DNA from: an uncultured Blautia sp.
GTDB lineage: Bacteria > Bacillota > Clostridia > Lachnospirales > Lachnospiraceae
Assembly: GCA_900540785.1 (NCBI GenBank)
Contig: UQHF01000002.1
Coordinates: 62,001 to 126,000 of the forward strand
Length of the DNA stretch: 64,000 bases
Reading direction: 5' to 3'
How positions within the stretch are numbered: position 1 is the stretch's first letter; each line of letters opens with the position of its first letter. The notes under the pieces are model-generated. The model saw only the letters and a list, made by a program, of their open reading frames with translations. It was not told the DNA's origin and ran no database searches. Below are positions 24,964-32,297 of the stretch, in pieces. A program made the position numbers and the translations under genes.

Positions 24964-25826
24964 GAAATAAAAAATTATGTATCATCTTAGGCAGTGTGGC
25001 AGTTCTGATCGGAGCAGCAGCATCTGTTACAGTGACAGCGCAGAATGAGTATAAGCTTGTGCGCCAGTTCGGAAAAGTAAAAAGAGTCATAAGTTCTCCG
25101 GGAATCAGTCTGAAAATTCCGTTTGTGGAGACAACGGCGACTCTTCCAAAGGAGACGCTTCTCTATGACCTGTCTCCTTCCGATGTGATCACAAAAGATA
25201 AAAAGACTATGATTTCCGACAGCTATGTCCTGTGGAAGATTGAGGACCCGCTTAAATTTGCACAGACCTTAAATTCTTCTATAGAAAGCGGAGAGAGCAG
25301 AATTAACACAGCCGTATATAATGCGACCAAAAACGTGATCAGCAGCATGACACAGGACGAAGTGATCACAAGCAGGGATGGGGAACTGTCTGACGCAGTT
25401 ATGGCGTCTATCGGAGACAATATGGAGCAGTACGGAGTGGATCTTCTGCTGTTTGAAACAAAGCAGCTTGACCTTCCGGAAGATAATAAGGACGCAGTAT
25501 ATGAGCGTATGATCTCAGAGAGAGATAATATTGCAGCGACATATAAGGCACAGGGAAGCTCTGAGGCGAAGGTGATCCGAAATACAACAGATAAGGAAAT
25601 CGCGATTAAAATTTCAGAGGCGGAAAAGAAGGCTGAAATTTTAGAGGCGGAAGGCGAGCAGGAATATATGAAAATTCTTGCGCAGGCCTATGGGGAAGCT
25701 GAGAGAAGTGAGTTCTATTCTTTTGTGAGAAGTCTGGACGCACTGAAAAATTCCATGAAGGGTGAAGATAAGACAGTAATCCTTTCAGAAGATTCCCCAA
25801 TCGCACAGATTTTCCAGGGAAAATAG
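24960..25826 (+). CDS. hflC: SPFH/prohibitin-domain membrane protein, HflC-like
   Basis: 288 residues. An N-terminal membrane anchor or uncleaved signal (IILGSVAVLIGAAASVTVT) is followed by QNEYKLVRQFGKVKRV, the start of the SPFH domain, and by a coiled helical segment rich in AEKKAEILEAEGEQEYMKI, characteristic of HflC. Partner of the preceding HflK-like protein; both are expected as a hetero-oligomeric complex in the membrane facing outward. No clear terminator separates it from the alpha operon, which has its own promoter. Confidence 0.88.
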   Translation: MRNKKLCIILGSVAVLIGAAASVTVTAQNEYKLVRQFGKVKRVISSPGISLKIPFVETTATLPKETLLYDLSPSDVITKDKKTMISDSYVLWKIEDPLKFAQTLNSSIESGESRINTAVYNATKNVISSMTQDEVITSRDGELSDAVMASIGDNMEQYGVDLLLFETKQLDLPEDNKDAVYERMISERDNIAATYKAQGSSEAKVIRNTTDKEIAIKISEAEKKAEILEAEGEQEYMKILAQAYGEAERSEFYSFVRSLDALKNSMKGEDKTVILSEDSPIAQIFQGK

Positions 25827-25876
25827 CCACCTGTGAGCAGACCGGGAAAATAAATTAAAAAAAATAAAAAAATTCC

Positions 25877-25905
25877 TTGCATTTTGCGGGAAGCAGTGAT
25901 AATAT
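25877..25905 (+). promoter_or_regulatory. Promoter of the rpmJ-rplQ operon
   Basis: TTGCAT (25877-25882), 17 nt, TAATAT (25900-25905). It lies 50 nt after the hflC stop and places the transcription start near 25912. Confidence 0.75.
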
Positions 25906-25914
25906 ATATTGCAA

Positions 25915-25941
25915 GCGCGCGTATACCCTGTATACGTGCGC
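25915..25941 (+). other. 12-bp hairpin at the extreme 5' end of the alpha-operon transcript
   Basis: GCGCGCGTATAC and GTATACGTGCGC pair over 12 bp (one G-U) with a CCT loop. It begins only about three nucleotides after the predicted start, so it could protect the mRNA 5' end or, as DNA, be a palindromic operator. Confidence 0.75.
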
Positions 25942-25989
25942 CTGGAAACTGCAGATTTTAATGCTATATTTACGGAAGGAGGATTTCCA

Positions 25990-26103
25990 GTGAAAGTAAG
26001 ATCATCTGTAAAGCCGATCTGCGAAAAATGCAAGATCATTAAAAGAAAAGGATCTATCAGAGTAATCTGTGAAAATCCAAAACACAAACAGCGCCAGGGT
26101 TAA
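25990..26103 (+). CDS. rpmJ: 50S ribosomal protein L36
   Basis: 37 residues: MKVRSSVKPICEKCKIIKRK then GSIRVICENPKHKQRQG. The CxxC...C...H zinc-ribbon pattern (Cys11, Cys14, Cys27, His32) is complete, so this is the zinc-containing form. The start is GTG 25990 behind GGAGGA. Reading further upstream would pass through the 5' hairpin and is not supported. In most Firmicutes rpmJ follows infA; here infA, map and secY are absent and hflC precedes the operon. Confidence 0.96.
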   Translation: MKVRSSVKPICEKCKIIKRKGSIRVICENPKHKQRQG

Positions 26104-26399
26104 TTCAGCCTTAGTGTTTGTGAAAACGTGCGGCTGCAGTGTGAAACACCCGGAGAGGTTGTTCATACTGTTTTAAAGTTTTCAGCATGTATTGCCTAAT
26201 ACCGAGAGGCAAGGCTGCGAAAGTAGCATTTTCGGAAAGGCCGTTCTTCGCCAGAAGCGGCTGGGTGTTTACCGAGGCACCCCAATTAGGAACTAAGAAG
26301 AGAAAGCAGCGTACAGACACATCCCATTTCACCTTGTACACACGTACAAGTGGTGTGCGGCGCAGGACTTTCAAAGAAAGAAAATGGAGGAAACAGTAC
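26104..26399 (+). promoter_or_regulatory. 296-nt structured spacer before rpsM, candidate ribosomal-protein leader
   Basis: No gene is seen here, although the frame of rpsM stays open upstream to 26187. By eye the RNA folds into successive hairpins: TTGCCT/AGGCAA (about 26192-26212), GCTGC-GAAA-GTAGC (GNRA loop, 26214-26227), GCCGTTCT/AGAAGCGGC (26240-26262), TGGGTG/CACCCCA (26263-26284) and CTTGTAC-ACAC-GTACAAG (26333-26350) next to the GGAGG site of rpsM. In E. coli S4 represses the alpha operon by binding the rpsM leader, and rpsD is in this operon, so S4 autoregulation is a natural hypothesis. I do not recognise the structure as a named family. Confidence 0.6.
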
Positions 26400-26768
26400 A
26401 TGGCTCGTATAGCTGGTGTAGACTTACCAAGAGAAAAACGTGTAGAGATCGGTCTGACATATATTTATGGAATCGGCAGACCAAGCGCAACTCAGATTCT
26501 TGAGAAAGCAGGCGTAAATCCTGACACTCGTGTAAGAGATCTGACAGACGAAGAAATCAAAAATATCAGTTCTGTTATTGACGAAACAATGACAGTAGAA
26601 GGTGACCTTCGCAGAGAAATCGCCCTCAACATTAAGAGACTGCAGGAAATCGGATGCTACAGAGGTATCCGTCATCGTAAAGGACTTCCGGTTCGAGGCC
26701 AGAAGACAAAAACAAATGCAAGAACACGCAAAGGTCCTAAGAGAACTGTTGCAAATAAGAAGAAATAA
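26400..26768 (+). CDS. rpsM: 30S ribosomal protein S13
   Basis: 122 residues from ATG 26400 (ATGGAGG-AAACAGTAC upstream). MARIAGVDLPREKRVEIGLT at the start, IYGIGRP helix-hairpin-helix, and the basic C-terminus ending RKGPKRTVANKKK with the RGLPVRGQKTKTNART-like segment (here KGLPVRGQKTKTNART). Binds the head of the 30S subunit and contacts tRNA and L5. Longer upstream ORF extensions are excluded by the length of the S13 family. Confidence 0.98.
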   Translation: MARIAGVDLPREKRVEIGLTYIYGIGRPSATQILEKAGVNPDTRVRDLTDEEIKNISSVIDETMTVEGDLRREIALNIKRLQEIGCYRGIRHRKGLPVRGQKTKTNARTRKGPKRTVANKKK

Positions 26769-26774
26769 AACAGA

Positions 26775-26935
26775 GTACTTAATGAATGCAAGCTGAGAAG
26801 CGCAGCATGAATTTAGTACGAGTTTTGTTCGAAGGAACTGACATTGAACACTTAATGATGCGCAGCAGAATTTAGTGTGAAAGTCCACCTGGACACTTAA
26901 TGAATGACGAGCATGGCGAGGAAATGAATTTAGTG
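26775..26935 (+). repeat. Three tandem hairpins of one design in the rpsM-rpsK spacer
   Basis: Copies: R1 26775-26819, R2 26848-26878, R3 26894-26935. Each has left arm (G)NACT-T-AAT-GA and right arm GA-ATT-T-AGTN: a 4-5 bp outer stem, a U.U mismatch, three A-U pairs, a symmetrical tandem GA/GA internal loop, then an apical stem (ATGC/GCAT in R1, TGC/GCA in R2, AT/AT in R3) of variable content. Short hairpins GTTC-GAAG-GAAC (26827-26838) and GTCC-ACCT-GGAC (26883-26894) lie between copies. R1 and R2 show a compensatory change in the outer stem (U-A to C-G). No protein is encoded here. The rpsK ribosome-binding site follows ~75 nt later. Confidence 0.85.
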
Positions 26936-27034
26936 ATCATGGTGTTTCAGTCAGTGAATCGAACTTCCTTGTGAAAAAAAGTATCTTAAATAACTTAATT
27001 TTATATAAAAAGGAAAGTGTAGGTTAGTTTTAAA

Positions 27035-27427
27035 ATGGCAAAAGTGACTAAGAAAACGACAAAACGTCGTGTCAAGAAAAACGTTGAACACGGACAGGCA
27101 CACATTCAGTCTTCTTTTAACAATACAATTGTTACTCTGACTGACAGTGAAGGAAACGCTCTTTCATGGGCAAGTGCAGGCGGTCTGGGCTTTAGAGGTT
27201 CAAGGAAATCTACTCCTTATGCAGCACAGATGGCTGCTGAAACAGCAACAAAAGCTGCGTTAGTACATGGTTTAAAAACAGTTGACGTTATGGTAAAAGG
27301 TCCTGGTTCAGGACGTGAAGCTGCAATCCGTGCTCTTCAGGCTTGCGGATTAGAAGTAACAAGTATTCGTGACGTAACACCGGTTCCACACAACGGATGT
27401 CGTCCACCAAAACGCAGAAGAGTCTAA
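27035..27427 (+). CDS. rpsK: 30S ribosomal protein S11
   Basis: 130 residues: AHIQSSFNNTIVTLTDSEGN, GGLGFRGSRKSTPYAAQMAA and the conserved C-terminus TPVPHNGCRPPKRRRV. Platform protein of the 30S subunit. It is separated from rpsM by 266 nt of structured sequence, far more than the few bases usual between these genes. Confidence 0.98.
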   Translation: MAKVTKKTTKRRVKKNVEHGQAHIQSSFNNTIVTLTDSEGNALSWASAGGLGFRGSRKSTPYAAQMAAETATKAALVHGLKTVDVMVKGPGSGREAAIRALQACGLEVTSIRDVTPVPHNGCRPPKRRRV

Positions 27428-27444
27428 TTAGGAGGTAGTTTGAA

Positions 27445-28038
27445 ATGGCTGTAAATAGAGTGCCTGTTCTGAAAAGATGCAGATCCCTTGGTCTGGATCC
27501 AATTTACTTAGGAATTGATAAAAAATCCACAAGACAGTTAAAACGTGCAAACCGCAAAATCTCTGAATACGGTTTACAGTTAAGAGAAAAACAGAAAGCA
27601 AAATTCATCTACGGAGTTCTTGAGAAACCTTTCCGTAACTACTACAAGAAAGCAGACAGAATGCCGGGCCAGACTGGTGAAAACATGATGATCATGCTTG
27701 AGACAAGACTGGACAACGTAGTATTCCGTCTTGGATTTGCAAGAACAAGAAGAGAAGCTCGTCAGATCGTTGACCACAAGCACATTCTTGTAAACGGCAA
27801 ATGCGTAAACATCCCATCTTACCTTGTAAAAGCTGGTGATGTGATCGAAATTAAAGAAAAAGCAAAAGGTTCTGAGAGATACAAAGGCATTCTTGAAGTA
27901 ACAGGCGGAAGACTTGTACCGGAATGGCTGGAAGCAGATCAGGACAACTTAAGAGGAACAGTAAAAGAACTTCCAAGAAGAGAAGCAATCGACGTTCCTG
28001 TAAACGAGATGCTTATCGTCGAGCTGTATTCTAAATAA
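27445..28038 (+). CDS. rpsD: 30S ribosomal protein S4
   Basis: 197 residues: N-terminal basic domain with PVLKRCRSLGLDP and KQKAKFIYGVLEKPFRNYY, and an S4 RNA-binding domain around RLDNVVFRLGFARTRREARQIVDHKHILVNG. S4 nucleates 30S assembly and is the known translational autoregulator of the alpha operon in E. coli. The N-terminus lacks the zinc-binding cysteines of some S4 forms (only one Cys, in KRCRSLG). Follows rpsK by 17 bp. Confidence 0.98.
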   Translation: MAVNRVPVLKRCRSLGLDPIYLGIDKKSTRQLKRANRKISEYGLQLREKQKAKFIYGVLEKPFRNYYKKADRMPGQTGENMMIMLETRLDNVVFRLGFARTRREARQIVDHKHILVNGKCVNIPSYLVKAGDVIEIKEKAKGSERYKGILEVTGGRLVPEWLEADQDNLRGTVKELPRREAIDVPVNEMLIVELYSK

Positions 28039-28092
28039 TAAAGTATAATTTTACCCCTCAAACGTTGAATACCCAGAAGGAGGGACTTTATA

Positions 28093-29052
28093 GTGTTTGA
28101 TTTCAATAAACCAAAAATCGAAATTACAGAGTTATCTGAAGATAAGAAATTTGGAAGATTCGTAGTAGAGCCTCTTGAGAGAGGTTACGGTACTACACTT
28201 GGCAATTCTCTTCGCAGAATTATGCTGTCCTCCCTGCCGGGAGCAGCAGTAAGCCAGGTTAAGATTGACGGAGTTCTTCATGAATTCAGTTCCATTCCGG
28301 GAGTGAAAGAAGACGTATCCGAAATCATTATGAATCTGAAGAGTCTTGCAATCAAGAATAACAGCAGTGATAATGAGCCAAAGACCGCATACATTGAGTG
28401 TGAGGGAAAAGGTGTTGTGACAGCAGCAGATATTCAGGCTGATCAGGATATTGAGATTATGAATCCTGACCAGGTGATCGCAACCTTAAACGGTGGTAAG
28501 GACTGCAGACTTGCAATGGAACTTACTATCACAAAAGGACGCGGTTATGTAAGTGCAGATAAAGGAAAATCTGACGATATGCCGATCGGAGTTCTTGCAG
28601 TAGATGCAATCTATACTCCGGTAGACAGAGTAAACATGATTGTGGAAAACACTCGTGTAGGTCAGGTTACAGACTATGACAAGCTTACACTGGATGTATA
28701 TACAAATGGAACACTTGACCCGGATGAGGCAGTAAGCCTTGCAGCGAAGGTATTAAGTGAGCATTTAAGCCTTTTCATTGATCTTTCTGAAAATGCAAAA
28801 ACCGCTGAGGTTATGATTGAGAAAGAAGACAATGAAAAAGAGAAGGTTCTTGAGATGAGCATTGACGAGCTGGAGCTTTCCGTTCGTTCCTACAACTGCT
28901 TAAAGAGAGCCGGAATCAATACAGTAGAAGAGCTGTGCAATAAGACTTCCGATGACATGATGAAGGTTCGTAACCTTGGTCGTAAATCACTGGAAGAGGT
29001 TCTTGCAAAATTGAAAGAGCTTGGATTGCAGCTTCAGCCTACAGAGGAATAA
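28093..29052 (+). CDS. rpoA: DNA-directed RNA polymerase subunit alpha
   Basis: 319 residues from GTG 28093 with GAAGGAGG upstream. The N-terminal assembly domain contains FVVEPLERGYGTTLGNSLRR and the C-terminal domain (from about 245) contains the UP-element/activator-binding segment LELSVRSYNCLKRAGINTV and RNLGRKSLEEV. Standard length and full domain content. Confidence 0.98.
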   Translation: MFDFNKPKIEITELSEDKKFGRFVVEPLERGYGTTLGNSLRRIMLSSLPGAAVSQVKIDGVLHEFSSIPGVKEDVSEIIMNLKSLAIKNNSSDNEPKTAYIECEGKGVVTAADIQADQDIEIMNPDQVIATLNGGKDCRLAMELTITKGRGYVSADKGKSDDMPIGVLAVDAIYTPVDRVNMIVENTRVGQVTDYDKLTLDVYTNGTLDPDEAVSLAAKVLSEHLSLFIDLSENAKTAEVMIEKEDNEKEKVLEMSIDELELSVRSYNCLKRAGINTVEELCNKTSDDMMKVRNLGRKSLEEVLAKLKELGLQLQPTEE

Positions 29053-29171
29053 AGCATTCTGTAAGTTCAGATGCAGACGCAGTTTAAATATACTTGGTGG
29101 GGATGCCTGAGCAGCGGAGCAGTAAGACCGAACAAGCATGTTTCGCTGTCCCACAGATGGAGGAAAATAAA
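29053..29171 (+). promoter_or_regulatory. 119-nt structured rpoA-rplQ spacer
   Basis: No gene. GTGGGGA (from 29096) can pair with TCCCAC near 29150 (one bulge), CAGCG with CGCTG inside it, and AACA-AGCA-TGTT at the tip, together a long imperfect hairpin ending ~10 nt before the GGAGG of rplQ. A role in setting L17 translation is possible but not established. Confidence 0.5.
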
Positions 29172-29708
29172 ATGGCAAAATATAGAAAATTAAGCAGAAC
29201 TTCTGCTCAGAGAAAAGCATTACTGAGAAACCAGGTAACAAATCTGTTATACAATGGCAAAATTGTTACTACAGAAGCAAAAGCAAAAGAAATCCGTAAA
29301 ATCGCAGAAGGCCTTATCGCTATGGCTGTACGTGAAAAAGACAACTTCGAAACAGTTACTGTAACTGCTAAAGTTGCTCGTAAAGACGCTGAAGGCAAGA
29401 GAGTAAAAGAAGTTGTAGACGGAAAGAAGAAAACTGTATACGATGAAGTTCAGAAAGAGATCACAAAAGATGCTCCGTCCAGACTTCACGCTCGTCGTCA
29501 GATGATGAAAGTATTCTATCCGGTAAAAGAAGTACCTGCAAAAGGCGCTGGAAGAAAGAAAAATACAAAAGAAGTAGATATGGTAAACAAAATGTTTACT
29601 GAGATCGCTCCAAAATACGTTGACCGTAACGGTGGTTACACAAGAATCATCAAAATCGGACCGCGTAAGGGCGATGCTGCAATGGAAGTATTAATCGAGT
29701 TAGTTTAA
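29172..29708 (+). CDS. rplQ: 50S ribosomal protein L17 with an internal extension
   Basis: 178 residues against ~120 in Bacillus. The N-terminal part (MAKYRKLSRTSAQRKALLRN) and the C-terminus (GGYTRIIKIGPRKGDAAMEV-LIELV) are typical. The extra ~50 residues lie between the second helix and the LHARRQ motif, a basic/acidic stretch containing VARKDAEGKRVKEVVDGKK, with a smaller basic insert (PAKGAGRKKNTKEVD) later. The start is ATG 29172 behind GGAGG; an upstream GTG at 29094 would translate the structured spacer. Confidence 0.95.
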   Translation: MAKYRKLSRTSAQRKALLRNQVTNLLYNGKIVTTEAKAKEIRKIAEGLIAMAVREKDNFETVTVTAKVARKDAEGKRVKEVVDGKKKTVYDEVQKEITKDAPSRLHARRQMMKVFYPVKEVPAKGAGRKKNTKEVDMVNKMFTEIAPKYVDRNGGYTRIIKIGPRKGDAAMEVLIELV

Positions 29709-29720
29709 TATTTATCCCCC

Positions 29721-29755
29721 AAAAGGTGTCTGTCGTATGGCAGGCACCTTTTGCA
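29721..29755 (+). terminator. Terminator of the alpha operon
   Basis: AAAAGGTGTCTG pairs with CAGGCACCTTTT over 12 bp (one G-T) around an 8-nt loop. The T-run is short and formed by the right arm. Confidence 0.8.
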
Positions 29756-29835
29756 TTACAGGGTTGTGCAATATGAAGTTTTTTATCCTTGATTATTTGA
29801 GAAAAGTATCGTAAAATCGTTGAAGAAGGGAAACA

Positions 29836-31209
29836 ATGATTTTAAGAAGAAAACAAAGGATTTATACGAAAATGAAAATAAGAAGAATGGCTGCAGTTAC
29901 AGCAGCAAAATTTACTGGATATATATGTAAGAAAATGGGACGACAGGGTGTGACCTGGGCTGGAAAAATTGCCTTAAAGCTTTGTCCGGATATTCTGGAA
30001 CAGCTTTCCGGTCAGGTAAGAGAAAAAATATTTGTAGTCTGCGGAACAAACGGAAAAACAACAACAAACAATATGCTCTGTGCTGCGCTTGAAAAAGAAG
30101 GAAAAAAAGTAATCTGCAACCATACGGGTTCCAATATGCTAAACGGAGTTGTGGCGGCGTTTGTTCTGGGTGCAAAATGGAATGGAACGCTGGATGCGGA
30201 CTATGCCTGCATTGAGGTGGATGAGGCTTCCACAAAATATATCTTTCCTGCTATTCACCCGGATTATATGGTTATGACAAATCTTTTCCGTGATCAGCTT
30301 GACCGCTACGGGGAAATTGATATTACCATGAATATTCTGGAAGAGATGATGCGTAAAGTTCCTGACATGGAGGTAATTGTAAACGGAGACGATGCGCTTT
30401 CTGCTTATCTTGCGATGGACAGTGGAAATCCGTATGTGACATACGGAATCAGCAAACCGGTTGTACAGTCTGCCGCAAACGAAATCAGAGAGGGAAGATT
30501 CTGTAAAAAATGCGGGGAAAGACTTCAGTACAGTTTTTATCATTACAGTCAGTTAGGAGATTACAAATGTCCGAAATGCGGATTTCAAAGACCTGCTCTT
30601 CAGTACGATGCTTTTGACGTAAAAGTTGGAGAACAGCTTTCTTTCCGTGTGGAAGACAAGTTTTTATCTGCCAATTACAAAGGATTTTATAATGTTTATA
30701 ATATTCTGGCGGCATATGCGGCAATTCGTACTGCAGGATTTTCAGGAAACAGTTTTTATGAAATGCTCAAAAGCTTCAATCCGGAAAACGGACGTATGGA
30801 GCAGTTTCGCATTCAGGGAACAGGAGTCATGCTGAACCTTGCAAAGAATCCGGCTGGATTTAACCAGAATATTTCGGCTGTTATGCAGGATAAAAGCCCG
30901 AAAGATATTATGATCGTCATCAATGACAATGCCCAGGACGGACGTGATATTTCCTGGCTTTGGGACGTGGATTTTGACCTTTTAAAAGAAGAGAGTATCC
31001 GTTCTATCACAGTGAGCGGTATTCGCTGTCAGGATATGCGCCTCCGTTTGAAATATGTGGATATTCCTTCAGAGCTTGAACCGGACGTGGAGAATGCTTT
31101 GAAAAGCTGTGTGCAGAAGGGAACGGGAAATCTCTATGTGCTTGTAAATTATACGGCGCTTTTTAGTACAAGAAATATACTTAAGAAGCTGGAGGGGGAA
31201 AAGAAATGA
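29836..31209 (+). CDS. murT: Lipid II isoglutaminyl synthase subunit MurT
   Basis: 457-residue Mur-ligase-like ATPase that, with GatD, amidates the alpha-carboxyl of D-Glu in lipid II. The ATP loop is VVCGTNGKTTTNNML (about 80). A four-cysteine zinc ribbon inserted in the central domain reads CKKCGERL ... CPKCGFQRP (about 220-255), which is specific to MurT. C-terminal DUF1727 domain with VINDNAQDGRDISWLWDVDF. Stop overlaps gatD by 4 bp. Amidation affects cross-linking and lysozyme/antibiotic susceptibility in Gram-positives. Confidence 0.95.
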   Translation: MILRRKQRIYTKMKIRRMAAVTAAKFTGYICKKMGRQGVTWAGKIALKLCPDILEQLSGQVREKIFVVCGTNGKTTTNNMLCAALEKEGKKVICNHTGSNMLNGVVAAFVLGAKWNGTLDADYACIEVDEASTKYIFPAIHPDYMVMTNLFRDQLDRYGEIDITMNILEEMMRKVPDMEVIVNGDDALSAYLAMDSGNPYVTYGISKPVVQSAANEIREGRFCKKCGERLQYSFYHYSQLGDYKCPKCGFQRPALQYDAFDVKVGEQLSFRVEDKFLSANYKGFYNVYNILAAYAAIRTAGFSGNSFYEMLKSFNPENGRMEQFRIQGTGVMLNLAKNPAGFNQNISAVMQDKSPKDIMIVINDNAQDGRDISWLWDVDFDLLKEESIRSITVSGIRCQDMRLRLKYVDIPSELEPDVENALKSCVQKGTGNLYVLVNYTALFSTRNILKKLEGEKK

Positions 31210-31934
31210 AACTCACGATCGGACATTTATACCCGGACCTTTTAAACCTTTACGGTGACAGGGGGAATATTCAGTGTCTTATGAAGCGCTGCCTCTGGAG
31301 AGGAATCGAGGCAGAAACCGTATCCTTTGAACTGGACGACAAAATTGATTTTTCCAATCTGGATATTGTGCTGCTTGGAGGAGGCTCTGACAGAGAGCAG
31401 ATGCTTGTCTGTGAAAAATTAAAGGAAATTCAGAAAGACTTTAAAGAATACGTGGAGCAGAACGGCGTTGTGATCGCAATCTGCGGCGGCTATCAGCTTC
31501 TTGGTAATTACTATAAAACAGATATGGGAACAATCGAGGGACTTTCCCTTGTGGATATGTATACGGAACAGGGAGAAAACCGCCTGATCGACAACATTGT
31601 CCTGCAGAGCGAGCTTTTTGATATGCCGGTCGTAGGGTTTGAAAATCACGGGGGAAGAACTTTTATCGGAAAAAACAAGCCTCTTGGCAAGGTTCTCTAT
31701 GGCTCCGGAAATGACGGAAAATCAGGATATGAAGGCGTGGTATATAAAAATGTGATCGGCACGTACCTTCACGGCCCTCTTCTTCCAAAAAACCCGCAGC
31801 TTGCAGACGAACTGATCCTTCGGGCTCTTAGAAAGAAATATGGAGAGGACGTAACACTATCAGCTCTTGATGACAGTCAGGAAAAGGCTGCAAACGATTA
31901 TATTTATAACAGATTTGTGAAAAAAGAAAATTAA
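31206..31934 (+). CDS. gatD: Lipid II isoglutaminyl synthase subunit GatD
   Basis: 242-residue class I glutamine amidotransferase of the CobB/CobQ type that supplies ammonia to MurT. IGHLYPDLLNLYGDRGNIQC at the start is a GatD signature; the nucleophilic Cys is in AICGGYQLLGNYY and the catalytic His in TYLHGPLLPKNP. Co-translated with murT. Confidence 0.95.
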   Translation: MKLTIGHLYPDLLNLYGDRGNIQCLMKRCLWRGIEAETVSFELDDKIDFSNLDIVLLGGGSDREQMLVCEKLKEIQKDFKEYVEQNGVVIAICGGYQLLGNYYKTDMGTIEGLSLVDMYTEQGENRLIDNIVLQSELFDMPVVGFENHGGRTFIGKNKPLGKVLYGSGNDGKSGYEGVVYKNVIGTYLHGPLLPKNPQLADELILRALRKKYGEDVTLSALDDSQEKAANDYIYNRFVKKEN

Positions 31935-31942
31935 AAAAGGAC

Positions 31943-31971
31943 TTGCAAATAGTGGACTTCGATTGTATAAT
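31943..31971 (+). promoter_or_regulatory. Promoter of the rubredoxin gene
   Basis: TTGCAA (31943-31948), 17 nt, perfect TATAAT (31966-31971). It begins 8 nt after the gatD stop. Confidence 0.8.
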
Positions 31972-32048
31972 TACCATTAGCAGAGAAAACAGACTCTGTG
32001 ATCAGAAGATTTTAAAAATAATAGATATAAATGAAAGGAGTACACATT

Positions 32049-32210
32049 ATGCAGAAATATGTATGTGAACCATGCGGATACGAATATGACCCGGAGGTAG
32101 GCGATCCAGACAGCGGAATCGAGCCGGGAACAGCATTTGAGGATCTTCCGGAAGATTGGGTATGCCCGATTTGCGGACTTGGTAAAGAGGAATTCGTACC
32201 GGCAGAATAA
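32049..32210 (+). CDS. Rubredoxin
   Basis: 53 residues. The Fe(Cys)4 site is complete: VCEPCGYEYDPEVGD (CxxCG) and DWVCPICGLGKEEF (CPxCG). Small electron carrier, in anaerobes often used with rubrerythrin or NADH:rubredoxin reductase for oxygen and peroxide detoxification. GAAAGGAG precedes the ATG. Monocistronic with its own promoter and terminator; no redox partner is adjacent. Confidence 0.96.
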   Translation: MQKYVCEPCGYEYDPEVGDPDSGIEPGTAFEDLPEDWVCPICGLGKEEFVPAE

Positions 32211-32223
32211 TCGGCTGGTTGAT

Positions 32224-32265
32224 AAGGTGCCGAAAGCGATACGCTTTTGACACCTTATTGTTTTT
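32224..32265 (+). terminator. Terminator after the rubredoxin gene
   Basis: AAGGTG-CC-GAAAGCG pairs with CGCTTTT-GA-CACCTT, followed by ATTGTTTTT. Confidence 0.85.
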
Positions 32266-32297
32266 ATGTTATAGGAAATGCGACCCGCCGCAGGCGG
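32247..32297 (+). promoter_or_regulatory. Promoter and GC-rich palindrome before the sugar-binding lipoprotein
   Basis: TTGACA (32247-32252), 17 nt, TATAGG (32270-32275) overlaps the right arm of the rubredoxin terminator. Just after, CCGCC-GCA-GGCGG (32285-32297) forms a short GC-rich hairpin in an otherwise AT-rich leader, followed by AGAA/TTCT. It may be an extragenic palindrome or an operator. Confidence 0.5.

Noticed and set aside
26187..26399. In-frame 71-codon extension upstream of rpsM
   Set aside because: S13 is 120-125 residues and starts MARIAGVDLP at 26400 with a good ribosome-binding site. The extension covers the structured leader.
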